From Lateolabrax maculatus (Eukaryota; Chordata; Actinopteri; Acropomatiformes; Lateolabracidae), in contig CM062214.1 in assembly GCA_031216445.1 (NCBI GenBank), forward strand, positions 12,517,501 through 12,581,500: 64,000 bases of DNA. Direction: 5' to 3'. This document shows, in pieces, positions 38,498-50,400 of the stretch; the first letter of the stretch is position 1, and each line of letters begins with the position of its first letter. Under the pieces are notes generated by a model. That model saw nothing but the letters and a program-made list of their open reading frames with translations. It was not told where the DNA came from and did no database searches. A program made the position numbers and the translations under genes.

Positions 38498-39682
38498 ATT
38501 TATGGTTGTCAGTGTGAAGCTCCCTTTGTCCTGCTGCTCGACACAGATTGATGATACCTAACAGTGCTATGAATGGTCCCTGATAGTGCACACTATAACC
38601 TCAATACCCCCCCCCAAAAAAAAAAACACAACCCTCAAGTTTTCACATCAACATACTCTGCAGACATACACACACGCATACCAATATATCTGCCGTATGG
38701 TATATATGAGGTATAGTCTTTGTCTAGTCTTCTACTGCATACAGCATGGTAAACAAAACCATCCTCTCAGTCGTGAAGTACAAGCACAGGAATGATGGAC
38801 GGGACTTTGAAACGCCCAGACCTTCCACAGTTTTCTCATCAGCAGAGAGGAAGCTCGGGGAGGGAAAAAGAAGTGAAGGAAGAAAAGTCTTCAGACTATC
38901 TACAAGCGAAAAACAGAAGGTAAACAGTTTTCTGATATGATTAAGGATCACATTGTTATCGCGTAGTGACCGACGTTGGACTCAGACATACGATAGATTA
39001 AAGAGCCGCAGCTTGGGTCTCCTCGCGAGTGGAAATGAAGAGGCCGCACATTCTCTTTGCTGCATTCGAGTCTGTCGGGAAAAAAAAACTCTAAATTAAT
39101 TGCAGTCAACGTCAGACAGGTACAAAAACAAACCTCTGTGATGCGCGTCGTCTTCACTGCATACATAAAAAAAAAAAAAAAAAAAATTAAAAAACCCCAT
39201 ACACCAAATAAAGCTTTGTAAATTGCACTCTGATGTGGCACGAGTCCCAGGCCCCCCGTCATTTGGGATATTTACATTCAGTAGTTCAGTCCAGGATGGA
39301 GCAAAGATAGAAAAAGACAAGAGTTCTTACAAAGCAGAACTAAATGATATTTCATTTTCGATTACAGAGACAAACAGATACCCGGTTGTATCTGATGAGC
39401 GGTTCTGGCAGTCTTTCTTGTTTTCAAACAGCTGCGAATTCACCCGGGTTTTGCTGCTCTCGGAGACGTGCACAGTAACAGCGATCGCCTGCCCCCTGCT
39501 GTGCAGTTAGTCCTGTTACAGTGAACCCTTCCTCTCCGAGCTGTGGTGTTTGTGGTTCTGCTTGACAAAACAGAGAGACTCAGACCCCTCTGTTGCCAGT
39601 CTGTGGCCGGAGTGGGCCTGGTGCTTGGTCCAAGGAGTCTGGTGTTTTTTTTTTTTATTGACTCTTTTAGTCCGGACGGCTC

Positions 39683-39835
39683 TTAGCGCAGTTTGAGCTT
39701 GAAGGCGGAGATCTCCATGGGATCCAGGCTGATGGTGGAGTCGTTGGCCAGCGGCGTGCTGGAGTGCATCAGAGTCAGGGACATGGGCTGCAGCAGCTGC
39801 AGGTCCAGGTTCTTGAACATTCCCGATACACTCAG
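39683..39835 (-). CDS. man2a2: man2a2 last coding exon (aa 1103-1152)
   Basis: Encodes [20 protein letters not shown] and [13 protein letters not shown], then TAA. Confidence 0.96.
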   Translation of the reverse strand: MSVSGMFKNLDLQLLQPMSLTLMHSSTPLANDSTISLDPMEISAFKLKLR

Positions 39836-42800
39836 CTGCAGGTGGAGAAGGGCAGGAGGGCAGAGGGCGTTACAAACACAACAAACTGGTGTAAGTGAGA
39901 GCGTCAGGTTTGGGGAAGAGGAAATGTCAAGTTTACCTCACAGCAGGTAGAAAAAGATCCAACAGTGGAAGAAGTATTCAGATCAGTTACTTAAATAAAT
40001 GTAAAGATACGATTACATTGCAATAAAAAACTCAGTTTCACTCGAGTACAGAAGTATTAGCAACAAAACGTGCTTAAAGTATCAGCAGTAGAAGTACACA
40101 TTGTGTAGAATGGTCCCTGACGGTGTTGTGTTATTGTATTGTTGGATTATTATTATTGGTGCATCAATATTTAAACTCTTTCATGTTGCAGACAGTCGAG
40201 GTGGAGATCATTTTAACTGCTTTCTAAACTGTTTGGTAGTTAGTGGACATATTTTATAAGACGATCATATGTTTTGTACGTAAAATATTAATCTGATAAC
40301 TCAATGATAGCTATAGCTGTCAGAGAAATGTAGTGGAGTAAAGGTATTTACAATAGCATAGAACAGATATACTTCACTATATACAGATGTGCGTTTCTAC
40401 CCTCACCTGTCCTTGTGTGGTGGTGCAATTGAAGCCCAGGTTCTGGGCCTCCAGGCCACAGTCCAGCGCCAGGCGGTGAAGAATCAAGGCTGTGTACGGC
40501 GACGGAGAGTGGGGGTCCTGCTGCACATACGCAGAATATCCACAGGAGGACACGTGTCAATATCAAAGTCAATACACAGAATATCTGAAACCAAAATGAT
40601 GTAGGTATGTCTTCTTTTGTCTCGTCACCTGGCTCTGGATGCTGCGTAGGTTCAGCAGGTGGACGTCGCAGGGCAGGATGGACTTGAGAGGGGCAAAGGT
40701 TTGCAGAGGAGGGATGCCGCGTCTTTTGTGCAGGACGGGCAGCGCCAAGACCTCGTGGTTCAGGAAGGAGTTGGTCATGTGACTGAGTATGGACGGGAAG
40801 CTAGTTGTTGCACTGTCCATCATCTGGAGGAGGGCAGAGACAGATTGAAGCCACAGTGATAAGTGACTGTAAGTATTACAACATCAGCGAATCACCTCTA
40901 GAACTGTTGTTTCGTCATTACTGCACTACATGAGGAATAGGCTCTAATTACTTTGTCAGAGTACGAGGCATAGTTCTACTTCTAGTCCAGTCAGACACAG
41001 TGCTAATCAGTCTATATTGGGTTTGTTCCTGCCGCAGCACTGAGATGTCATTTTTAAAAGACCAGCATTACAGTGTTTCAAACATGATGTTTGATGTGTT
41101 GTGGCAGGCAACTTCATCCCAAGTACAATCAGCAGTTTTACCACAGAGCTGGTTGATAAAACTGCTACCAATGCCTTCCATTCTCTGCCAATGTGTATTC
41201 ATTCATTTGATGAATGATATCATTTGTTACTTTCCACGGCGCTGACGTAAAGACGGACCGGTTTGGCTACAGCTATGAGGTGGAGGAAGGCAAAAGATAG
41301 GAACTGGAGCTACAGCACAGACTATGATGCGGGCTAACAAGCATCCTCCCTGTTGCCAAGGCAACATTACCTCTTGAACTCCGTCACTCAAGATTTTGGA
41401 GAGGAAATAATGTAACAAGGAGGAAAGTTTGGCAAAGAAGCCATCGTGCTGAAGGTAATGGAGTGGGGAAAAAAGAAAGAAAACAAAGTTAGAGAGTGGA
41501 AAACAAAAAGACAGATGAGTTGGTAATTGTAGTACTGAAAAAAGGTATGAAAAAGGTGTTAATGAACACATAATGAAGGATGTAGCACTTTTACATTCCA
41601 CGGCCTTAGACAGAGTTTCTAGAGAGTCATTCAGCACAACGGAGTCAGATGTGGCATGCTAGAAATTCAAGAGTTCTCGCCCAGCGTCAATAACCGCCTC
41701 CGCATCCATCCTACTGACCTTGTTGCCTGTGGATCTCCTCTCCAGCAGCAGTCGGAAGCGGTTGCCAGTCTTCTTGTTGTCCTTCAGGCCCTGACCCAGC
41801 CCACGATTATCATCCTGCATCAGTCGTCGGTCCATAATCACTTCAAGCTGGCCTGAGGGAGGAGGAGGCGCAAGGACAACAGCTTCAATACAAAGCCTGT
41901 GTATTGAATTTTCAAACATCAGTGGATGAAGAAAAACACTATTAACTATTTGTAATTTACAAAACGCCTCCATTACTCACATAACCATGATAAAAGGATT
42001 AGCTCAGTACATTAACGTGAGAGTATGAACTGTTCTGTGCTCTGAAAGCCTTGAGTGAGAGCTGCTCCCCCTGTGCTTTAATACAATACCATTCCATAAA
42101 AGGCTAAAGAGGGTGCATTTGAATTGAAACATTAAATAAAATGTAATAAAACACAGACCACTCTCCAGGCTGCTGACACCCAGTGACTGAGCTGTGTGCA
42201 GCGTGAGGCGGTGATTGCCGTCCTCGATGTACGCCTGGCTGGGCATGGGGTAGAAGTTGGCCTGCAGGGGGAGCTTTAGGTAGTGGCGACGAGGCTGCAT
42301 CTACAAGAGGAAATCAAACACATAATGACACAATATGTCATATTGTATTATCATCAATATCAGGCCTGGGATAAGATAGTTATTAACAGTGTACAAAGGA
42401 ATATAAGTTATTCTTCTGCTGAAGGTGGGACTGACCTGGAAGCCATTGAGATCTGTGTAGAAGACATCGCCACTCTGGATGTCAGTGACCAGTCGCATTG
42501 CCAGCTCCTTATTGGTCTGATCTCTGATGTCCACCATGGTGGTGATGTCTATAGACAACCCATCCACCCCTGAAAATACAAAACCATAGAGAACCACACT
42601 CAGGCCACAGAGGGAAGTGAACGGAAAAATGTAATCTACAAATGCTACTTGCAAACAGTGTTTTGCATTTGCCTGCTTATAATTAAATGAGGTACTTTAT
42701 TTCCTGTTTGCTGCCTATTTGATATTCTAATTGTAAATTTGTTCACAACAATCTTGCTGTTTGTACGATCTGGTGCCTTTAACTAAACATAAAAAGCTTT

Positions 42801-44387
42801 TTTGCAAAAAGCCATATGAATTGATGCCATTGTGTAGCTCTGCATGTTTATTACCTGGCACGTTGTGTATGCGAATGGTCTGCTGAAAATGCTGGTAGTG
42901 TGCCACCACCTCAGAGAACAGAGGCCCCTCAACGACGCGCACCACAGGTGGCTCCTTCTGGTTGTAGGGCTGAAAGCAGGATCAGAGTGGAGTCATGAAC
43001 AGCTTAAGTGCTAAAAATGGGTGAGGAAGAATAAGTGACTAGGTACAGTATGGCAAGTAAGGCTCTACACCATGTTGTCTTTAAATCAAGACAAAGATGA
43101 AGCAGCACATAGTCTGCCTGCCTTCCTGCCCCGAGCTCCCCAGCATGATACGATGGAACAACACACAAGGGAGACTCTATAAAAGCCTTCTGAGAGGCAA
43201 GTAAACATCTGACAAACAACAACTGAGAGAATACCTTTGCTTTTCCATCAGGTAGGAAGAGGTACGCTCCACTCTTGTCTTTAGAGGGACGAGTGCCGTA
43301 GACCATGAACTGCATCTGAACCTTCACTTCCTGCGGATCATCCTTGCGCTTGATACTCTGCAGATGAAAAAGCCATAAAAAGAAAGAAAGCACACAGTAA
43401 AAAAACAGAATTAGAAAAAGAGATGAAAGGATGTTTGAGTAGCAACAAGACATTCCACGTTGGCTTTGATCAAACAGCCGGGGTTTATTGGGAAATCAAA
43501 TCATGATTTTTTTTCTTCTAAAAAAGATCAAAGTTAAAAAAAAGACAAGCATATCCTTAATTCAGATATGAAGTCAACAGAAGTTAGAGTCAATAAAAGA
43601 CAAACCTCCAGCAGGCCGGTGGTTCCAGAGAAGCCCAGAGTGAGAGACTGACTGCTGATGTAGAAGGTCTGTGGGTCGGACTGCTGAGAGCGGACGGGAA
43701 GTGGGTCCGCGGCTCGAGCAGTGACGCCCCGACCGGACAGCCTGAGCAGTGTGTCGGAGCGGAGCGTCATGGGCGAGTCAGGAGAGTCGTAGAGATGGAA
43801 CATGGCCAGACCCAGCGGTGGCAGACGAACCATGAACGTTGCCTGGATGGAAGAATTGGATATAAATAAATTAAAGCGTTCATACACACAAAAGTTTGAC
43901 CAACACAACGATATAGTGTATTACAGTGCTGGCTTCATTTTCCTTGTTAATTTGACCAGGGAGTGTTGACCATAAAGCCTTCATTAAAAGTTAAAAGCAC
44001 TTAATCATTAGCCACAGAGTGCTGTAATTAAAATGTGATGAGAGTTGGTGTTAATGAGACACTATTTCTCTCTTACATTTCAAATAATTACTTTCTGTGG
44101 GTGGAGAGAATTTTATTTGGGCACAATAAATGAATCTACAGAGTGGTGTTGAAGCACATGGGATTCAATTTACAACTTGAGCCAAACCAGTGGGTGTGTT
44201 TATTTTATTTTGAGAACTGAAAGAAAAGACTATCATCAAAAGGAAAGAGGATAAAACTATATATTCATAACTACTTTTCATTTGAAAATCTATTTTGACT
44301 TTTAATTTTCATTTCTACATTACGTAACATACATTCTCCTGGAAAACACTTTTGTCTAAAGAAACTCACAATTTGATACAGATCAGA

Positions 44388-44428
<41 letters not shown>

Positions 44429-47400
44429 TGGGAGCATATTGGGCTTTGGTTTCTGGCTCTGTTATGGTTCTGTTTGTTTTTTTGTGTATGCATACAAATA
44501 CTGTTGAGTGAAGCTAAGTATCAGTATAAGTATTATAGCCAGAAGCAGGGATCGTAACTCCACAGTCTCTTACCTCAAATACCTCCGCACTCATTTGACT
44601 AGCAGAGCTCCACTGAGCACTCAGCTGCACAGGTAGGGTCTGTCCATCCTCAGTAAGCACCCGCACCCTGACCGTGTTGACCAACACAGTCACCACACAC
44701 AGCCGCTCCTGCTCGACAGGGTTGAACAGAATGAGGTACCTGGAGAGAGAAGGGGAAAAAAATGCAATCAGAAGCACAGGATGGTGGAGGAGTGGCTGAG
44801 GGAGGAGGCAGAGGAGATTAAAGATGTGAGGGGATGCAGTAATACCTCGGCCCTGCTGGGTCCAGCTCGATTAAAGTGCGCTGAGGCAGAGAGTCTTGAG
44901 TGGCACGCCTGTCATCCTACAAAATGAAAAACATAACACAGGAAACACAATGAATACCTTCACGAGGGACAAAATACAAAGGTTTTTCAAACTGTTTATC
45001 ACACAGAGGTGGAAGTGTCTTTTCACGTTGCCTCTTACCGTCTCCAGGAAGGGCTCCGTCTGGTAAAAGCGATAAAACTCTTTGTTTTTCATCACCAGGA
45101 AATGGGCAGCATTGATGATTACTCTCTTCAGACCAATAAGTGAACGCAGTAATCTAAGGAGGAGGAGAAAGAATCAATGGCTCACTGCAGCAGTCACAGC
45201 ACAGGGCTAGTTATTTTTGCTTCAAAGTATTGAACAGGCAAGTATAAAATAGACACAGAGACAGAGGCTTAAAAAAAAGAAGGCACAATAGAATTTAATC
45301 CAATCCATATTCTCATTTCTTTTTAAAACCCTCAGATCCTTACCTAGTGCCGTAGTCAATCACAACATTCTCCTTTGCAGTGCCAGTGATGGCATCATGA
45401 TGTTGGAAGAGGCCAACAGACCGCCTCGCATCCACTAGCAGGGCATAATCTGAGACTGGGTAGCGACCTTCCATGCCCGCATGCCGAGCATTCGCCACCG
45501 CCAGGCTGTAGAGGATCTCTGCCCCCCTGAAGGACAATGACAAACAGTTAGTTAACAGTAAGATGTAGTAGCTTCATTTAGTGAACTAAAAGGAGTGTTC
45601 ACATTATTACGCTATTTAAGACGACAGCCGATTCTTTAGAAAATGTTCTTTTGAGCATGTTTAGATTTAAAGAAAAGAGTTTACATATTAAAATGTTGTG
45701 TTAAAACATGTTATTTGCTATGTTTCAGCAACTTGCTCATATGAATGGGCACTTGTTGGTTATTGGAACCGACATGCACTTTTAAGTGATGTGAGCTGTT
45801 TTGCTTAATTTTGACTGTAGAGAGATGAGAATTAAAAAAGGACCAATCAATACAATACAATACAATACAATACTTACAACCATATGAACTAAAGGTGTGG
45901 TCATGTATCGAACTGAAAAGTTTGACATTGTATTTATATGAAAAAAAAACAAGTATTTTGTTTTGCATCTTGTAATAAAGGCCTGTTTTTTTGATGTGTT
46001 TGAAAAAAAAAAAAAATATGAACAAAATACAGATACAAAGAATTACCTCAAACTTGTTAGATTTAGGTGTGGTTTATTGTTAGTTTATGTATAATAAAAA
46101 TACCAGGTTTGTATCCTGTATTTTCATTTGGATTGTGCCTTTAATGTATACAGGATCTTGCAGGCACATACATGCCCCTTAATCTAGTACGCAACACCTA
46201 CATCTTGTTCGCAATGCAAGAAAGAAAAAAAAGCGCCTGTCTCACTCACATAAATAGCTACAGTATTATTAATACACCGGAGGTTGTCAGTTATCAGTGA
46301 TGTGTTATTAAATCTGCCCCACCTGAGGTGTGACTCTATCACACGGTCCAGGCTCTTGTAAAAGGGCCGAGAGGTGAAATAGCCAGTCCAGTAATGGTCT
46401 TCACGGTCTGCGTAGGCAAAGAAATCTCCACTAAGCACTGGGAAGTCTGCGGGTCTTGATCCCTGGGCCACTCCGTGTGCTTTGTACACAGCATTGAAGT
46501 AGTCTGTGAGAGTCCCAAACTGAGCCTGGAGGAGCAGCCAGACACAGGACACATTTTTCAAAAAAATAGTTTACTCAAACGCAGCTGAACAGAAAAAAAG
46601 AACATTTCTCATTATTATGCATGCGCCTTTCAATTTACATGGCATCTTCTGAACCAAACATCGAGTCGTGACAGATTCTTTGTTCTGTCGGCAAGTTAAA
46701 ATACCACTGCATGATTCATTATCACAAGAAAGGTTGTACACTGAGGTACTTGGCATACAGAGAAGCACAAAGCAAAAAAAAAAAAAAAAAAAAAACACAT
46801 ACATTTGTGACAATTGACAAATTATTTTCTCACTTGTACGTGCATCTCTGGGTGAGAATTCATGTAGTCAAACAGCTTCTGGTAGTTGATGTACTGCTGA
46901 TCCCACTCCAGGGCCTTGTCGTAGCGGAAGTCATCTCCCAGGGGGACAAGAAGCACCTTGCTGCGGTAGAGTTTTGACTTTTTACGGTACTGATCCAGGA
47001 GCAGGTGTGCTCTGATTGAGAAAGAGAAAAAAGAAAAAGCTGAGAGGACACATTTCTTGGCATTCAAACTGCCCTGTTTGCATACGCCAGTTTTGTAGGA
47101 AATCTCTATGACCTTGGAAAGAGGAGGATCAAATTAGCCCTGGGGTATTTTCCATTAGCCACTGAAATATGTCCTCTGGAAAGTTCTTTAGGTCCTTTAA
47201 AAGTGGTTTAATTTGGCTGCAAGACTGTCTGCAGTCTATGTCCATCTCCCTCCGTTCATCCACCGTCTCTGGCTGTTGTCATTGGCTCAAATTCAAGTTT
47301 AGTTTATTTGTAAGGGACCAACACAGATAACACTGAGAGTTGCAACAGCAGTGACCAATCTGGTGCTTGTGTTTGTCTGTGTGTGTGTGTGTGTGCGCGC

Positions 47401-50400
47401 GCGCGTGCGTCTGTGGAGCAGGAGCCAAATTCCAATACTGCACAAAAGCTGTTTATTTATCTTTTTACATTCTTTTATATTTAAGACAAGACCAAAATAC
47501 ATACTGAGCAGGACATTTTAAAGTTGAAAAAGTCACTTTGAGTGCTCATTGGTGTTTTTTGGTATTTAATCGGCCGACACATATACACGGCAGCTGTAAC
47601 TAATGGTTAATCATTTTCATTATCGAATAATTTGCCCATTATTTTCACAATTAATTGATTGTTTGGTCGATGCAATGTCAAACAATTGTGAAAAAAAAAA
47701 ATTTCTCACAACTGCAATTTCCTAAAGCCCAACCTCACATCTTCAAATATCTTATCATGTCATTATACTATCACATACGATAAAGAAAACTAGAAATTCC
47801 TTACCTTTGAGAAGCTGAAACTAAAGAATATTTAGCATTTTTGCTTAATGAATGACTGAATGATTAATCGATTATCAAAATGGTTGCAGATTAATTTTCT
47901 GACAATCGATTTATCATCTCTAATAAACACCAATCAAAACATCTGCAATAAACACATTTTAGCCAATATATCAATTTAGCTCTAATAGATAAACTAAAAT
48001 TTGCTCTCTAAGACAAAGTCAGGATAGATCTACAGTAGCCACTTCCACCCAGTAACTTACCAAAAGTAACAGATAAATAACTCCCACATGTCTCACCTCT
48101 CTGCTACATTGGCCTCCACCACAGGTTTTGGTGGCACTTTCCAGGGACAGTTTATCCGACCACCAGGTAACCTCTTGAAATCAAACTGGCAGCAGATCTT
48201 CGGGTCGGGCCCGCAGGTGTGAGGCACGTCGTAGCTGTAGAATGGCATCATGTGGCAGAAGATGTCCGTGCCTGATCCAGTGTCTGACAAAGCAGTCAAG
48301 TAAAAAAATCAAAACACTGGCTTGAGAGACATCTATTGTAGCCGCAAAAGACCAGAATGAAATACACTAATAAAGCATGAGAAATAAGAATGGTATTTGT
48401 GATTATAGACACTTCAGTGCTCATAAACTTGTTGGCAATTTAAGTTCCAACCTATTGTGTTCTCTGGGGACTGTCCAAGGTGATTCTTGATAAAGCAGCA
48501 AAAAGTAAAAGACTAAATAAAAATAAGCTTCATTACAAAATGAATCCCCAAAAGAACTGACAGACCACAAATTAATAATATCCAACAGTGTAATATCAGA
48601 GGATTTTTCCATTAAGAACAAACGGACAGTTAGTCTTCAGCAGATTTCCAATTCATTAAGAAATAATAATGAAAATAGCTCTTCTGAGGCCATTACGCCC
48701 TGGTTGTTCTGTACTGCTGAACAAACACAAGCATGTGAATCAGATGACGTCGCCAGCTCTGGTCCACTCACCCCAGGTCTGCCTCCACATAAACTCCAGG
48801 CTGCGGGTGGCGGCAAAGTGTTTTTTGATGGAGTAGTGGACCCTCTGGATGAGCATGCTGGTCAGGTTGGCCCTCTTCAACAGATAGGGCATAGTAGCAC
48901 TGTGACCAAAAGGGTCTACTGCCCACCCACTGCGAGGAGTTATACCTATGACAGCGAGAGGGAAACGGGTATTTCAGGTTTAAGTTCAGATAAAAGGAAG
49001 GAATGCATCTTTCAAAAACAAAATCATTCTACTCAGCAAGGAGCACTGAAAGTAGCACAAAGTATTTTATCACCCACTGAGTGAGAGGCTACCCCTGCTG
49101 CATGCAATTTCACATTTTACCATCAAGCATTGGAGAGCACTAGCATCATCTTAACTTAAACTTAAATGTAGTGAGAAGAATTGGGGTGAAGGGAAAAGTC
49201 CTAAAACTTCACAGAGAGACGAGAGCTTCTAAAACATTTAAGCATCATTCGTCTAAATATAAATAAAAAGGCTCAATCATTTCTGACTGGTTGTGTACCT
49301 AGATTTCTCTCCAGCCACTGGTGGCCTTCGATGAGCTGGTCTATCATGGCAAAGTAGTGAACGTTGGCTTCATCTGTCATTACCCAGCCTCCTGTCACAA
49401 TCTCTAACTGCCCTCCAAGGATCAATCTGTTGAACAGAGAGGATTAACAAAGCAAGGTGAGGATAATCCAGCCTTAAACAGGGGGAGACAAATTAACTAG
49501 AGACTAGAAGCTATTTTTAAAGCAACCACAATCTGCCAGTTATCCATTGTGTACAATAGTATACTTCAAAGACATCGCAACACATTCTCAAATTTAGGTG
49601 TGGAATAACTGGGCTGTGTGCTTCACTAAGCTGTGACTCACTTGCGCATAGCCTCCTGCTTGTGTATGTCTGCCGTCTCCCACCACTTGGAGAAGAATGA
49701 AATCTCAGACCAGATGAACTTCCTGCGAGGATCCTCAGCCAGCTTCACCACCATGTTGTTTAAAATATGCTGCGTCTGGTCTGTGAAGTACTTGTCAAAA
49801 GTCTTGATCCAACCTAACAAGACAAGAAGATAAATATGAGCAATTTACACAACAGTTGGCAAACAGACTGTCCACTACAAATTGGACTATCTTTGGAGCA
49901 ATACACCTCTACCCCCACCCCATTTATCTAGCCAGCAGAGACAAAGACAAGAAGTCAGGGCAGGTAAGAGACTCAACTCTGTGGAAAATGTGCTGCAACA
50001 GATCAAAAATAAAACTCATATTTTATTCAAGTAGAGCTGTTCCCCTCAGAAAGCTATTTAGCAGAGTGGTTTCAAAAAAAGTGACTAAAAAGCACTTTCT
50101 ATGCAGTTTTAGTGTGCAACAGTGTAGAATACCACAGCCTATAAATACCCAGTAATATATTTATCTTCCATATTGTAGGATAATACAATACAAAGTTCTG
50201 CATCATTCTGTAGTTTTGCAGAATCATAAGCAATGCCACTGAAATGGTGATAGTTTAGTGAACAAGAGCTCATAGTTAGTTGTTAAAGGGGCAGGACTAT
50301 TTACATAACATCATTCTGTTACTCACTGTCTGACCTGCTTATCTGCATGTGCTAAAACCCTTAAAATCCCTTCTTTGCATTTAAAGGAATTATTATTTAT

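Larger units (their letters stand above)
37366..39682 (-). other. man2a2: Probable man2a2 3' UTR
   Basis: The stretch follows the man2a2 stop on the minus strand and has no coding frame of its own. A minus-strand AATAAA at 37366-37371 could end a transcript of about 2.3 kb of UTR. Inside lie two long G-runs (C-runs in the mRNA) and a TIR element (38088-38497). The extent is inferred. Confidence 0.5.
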
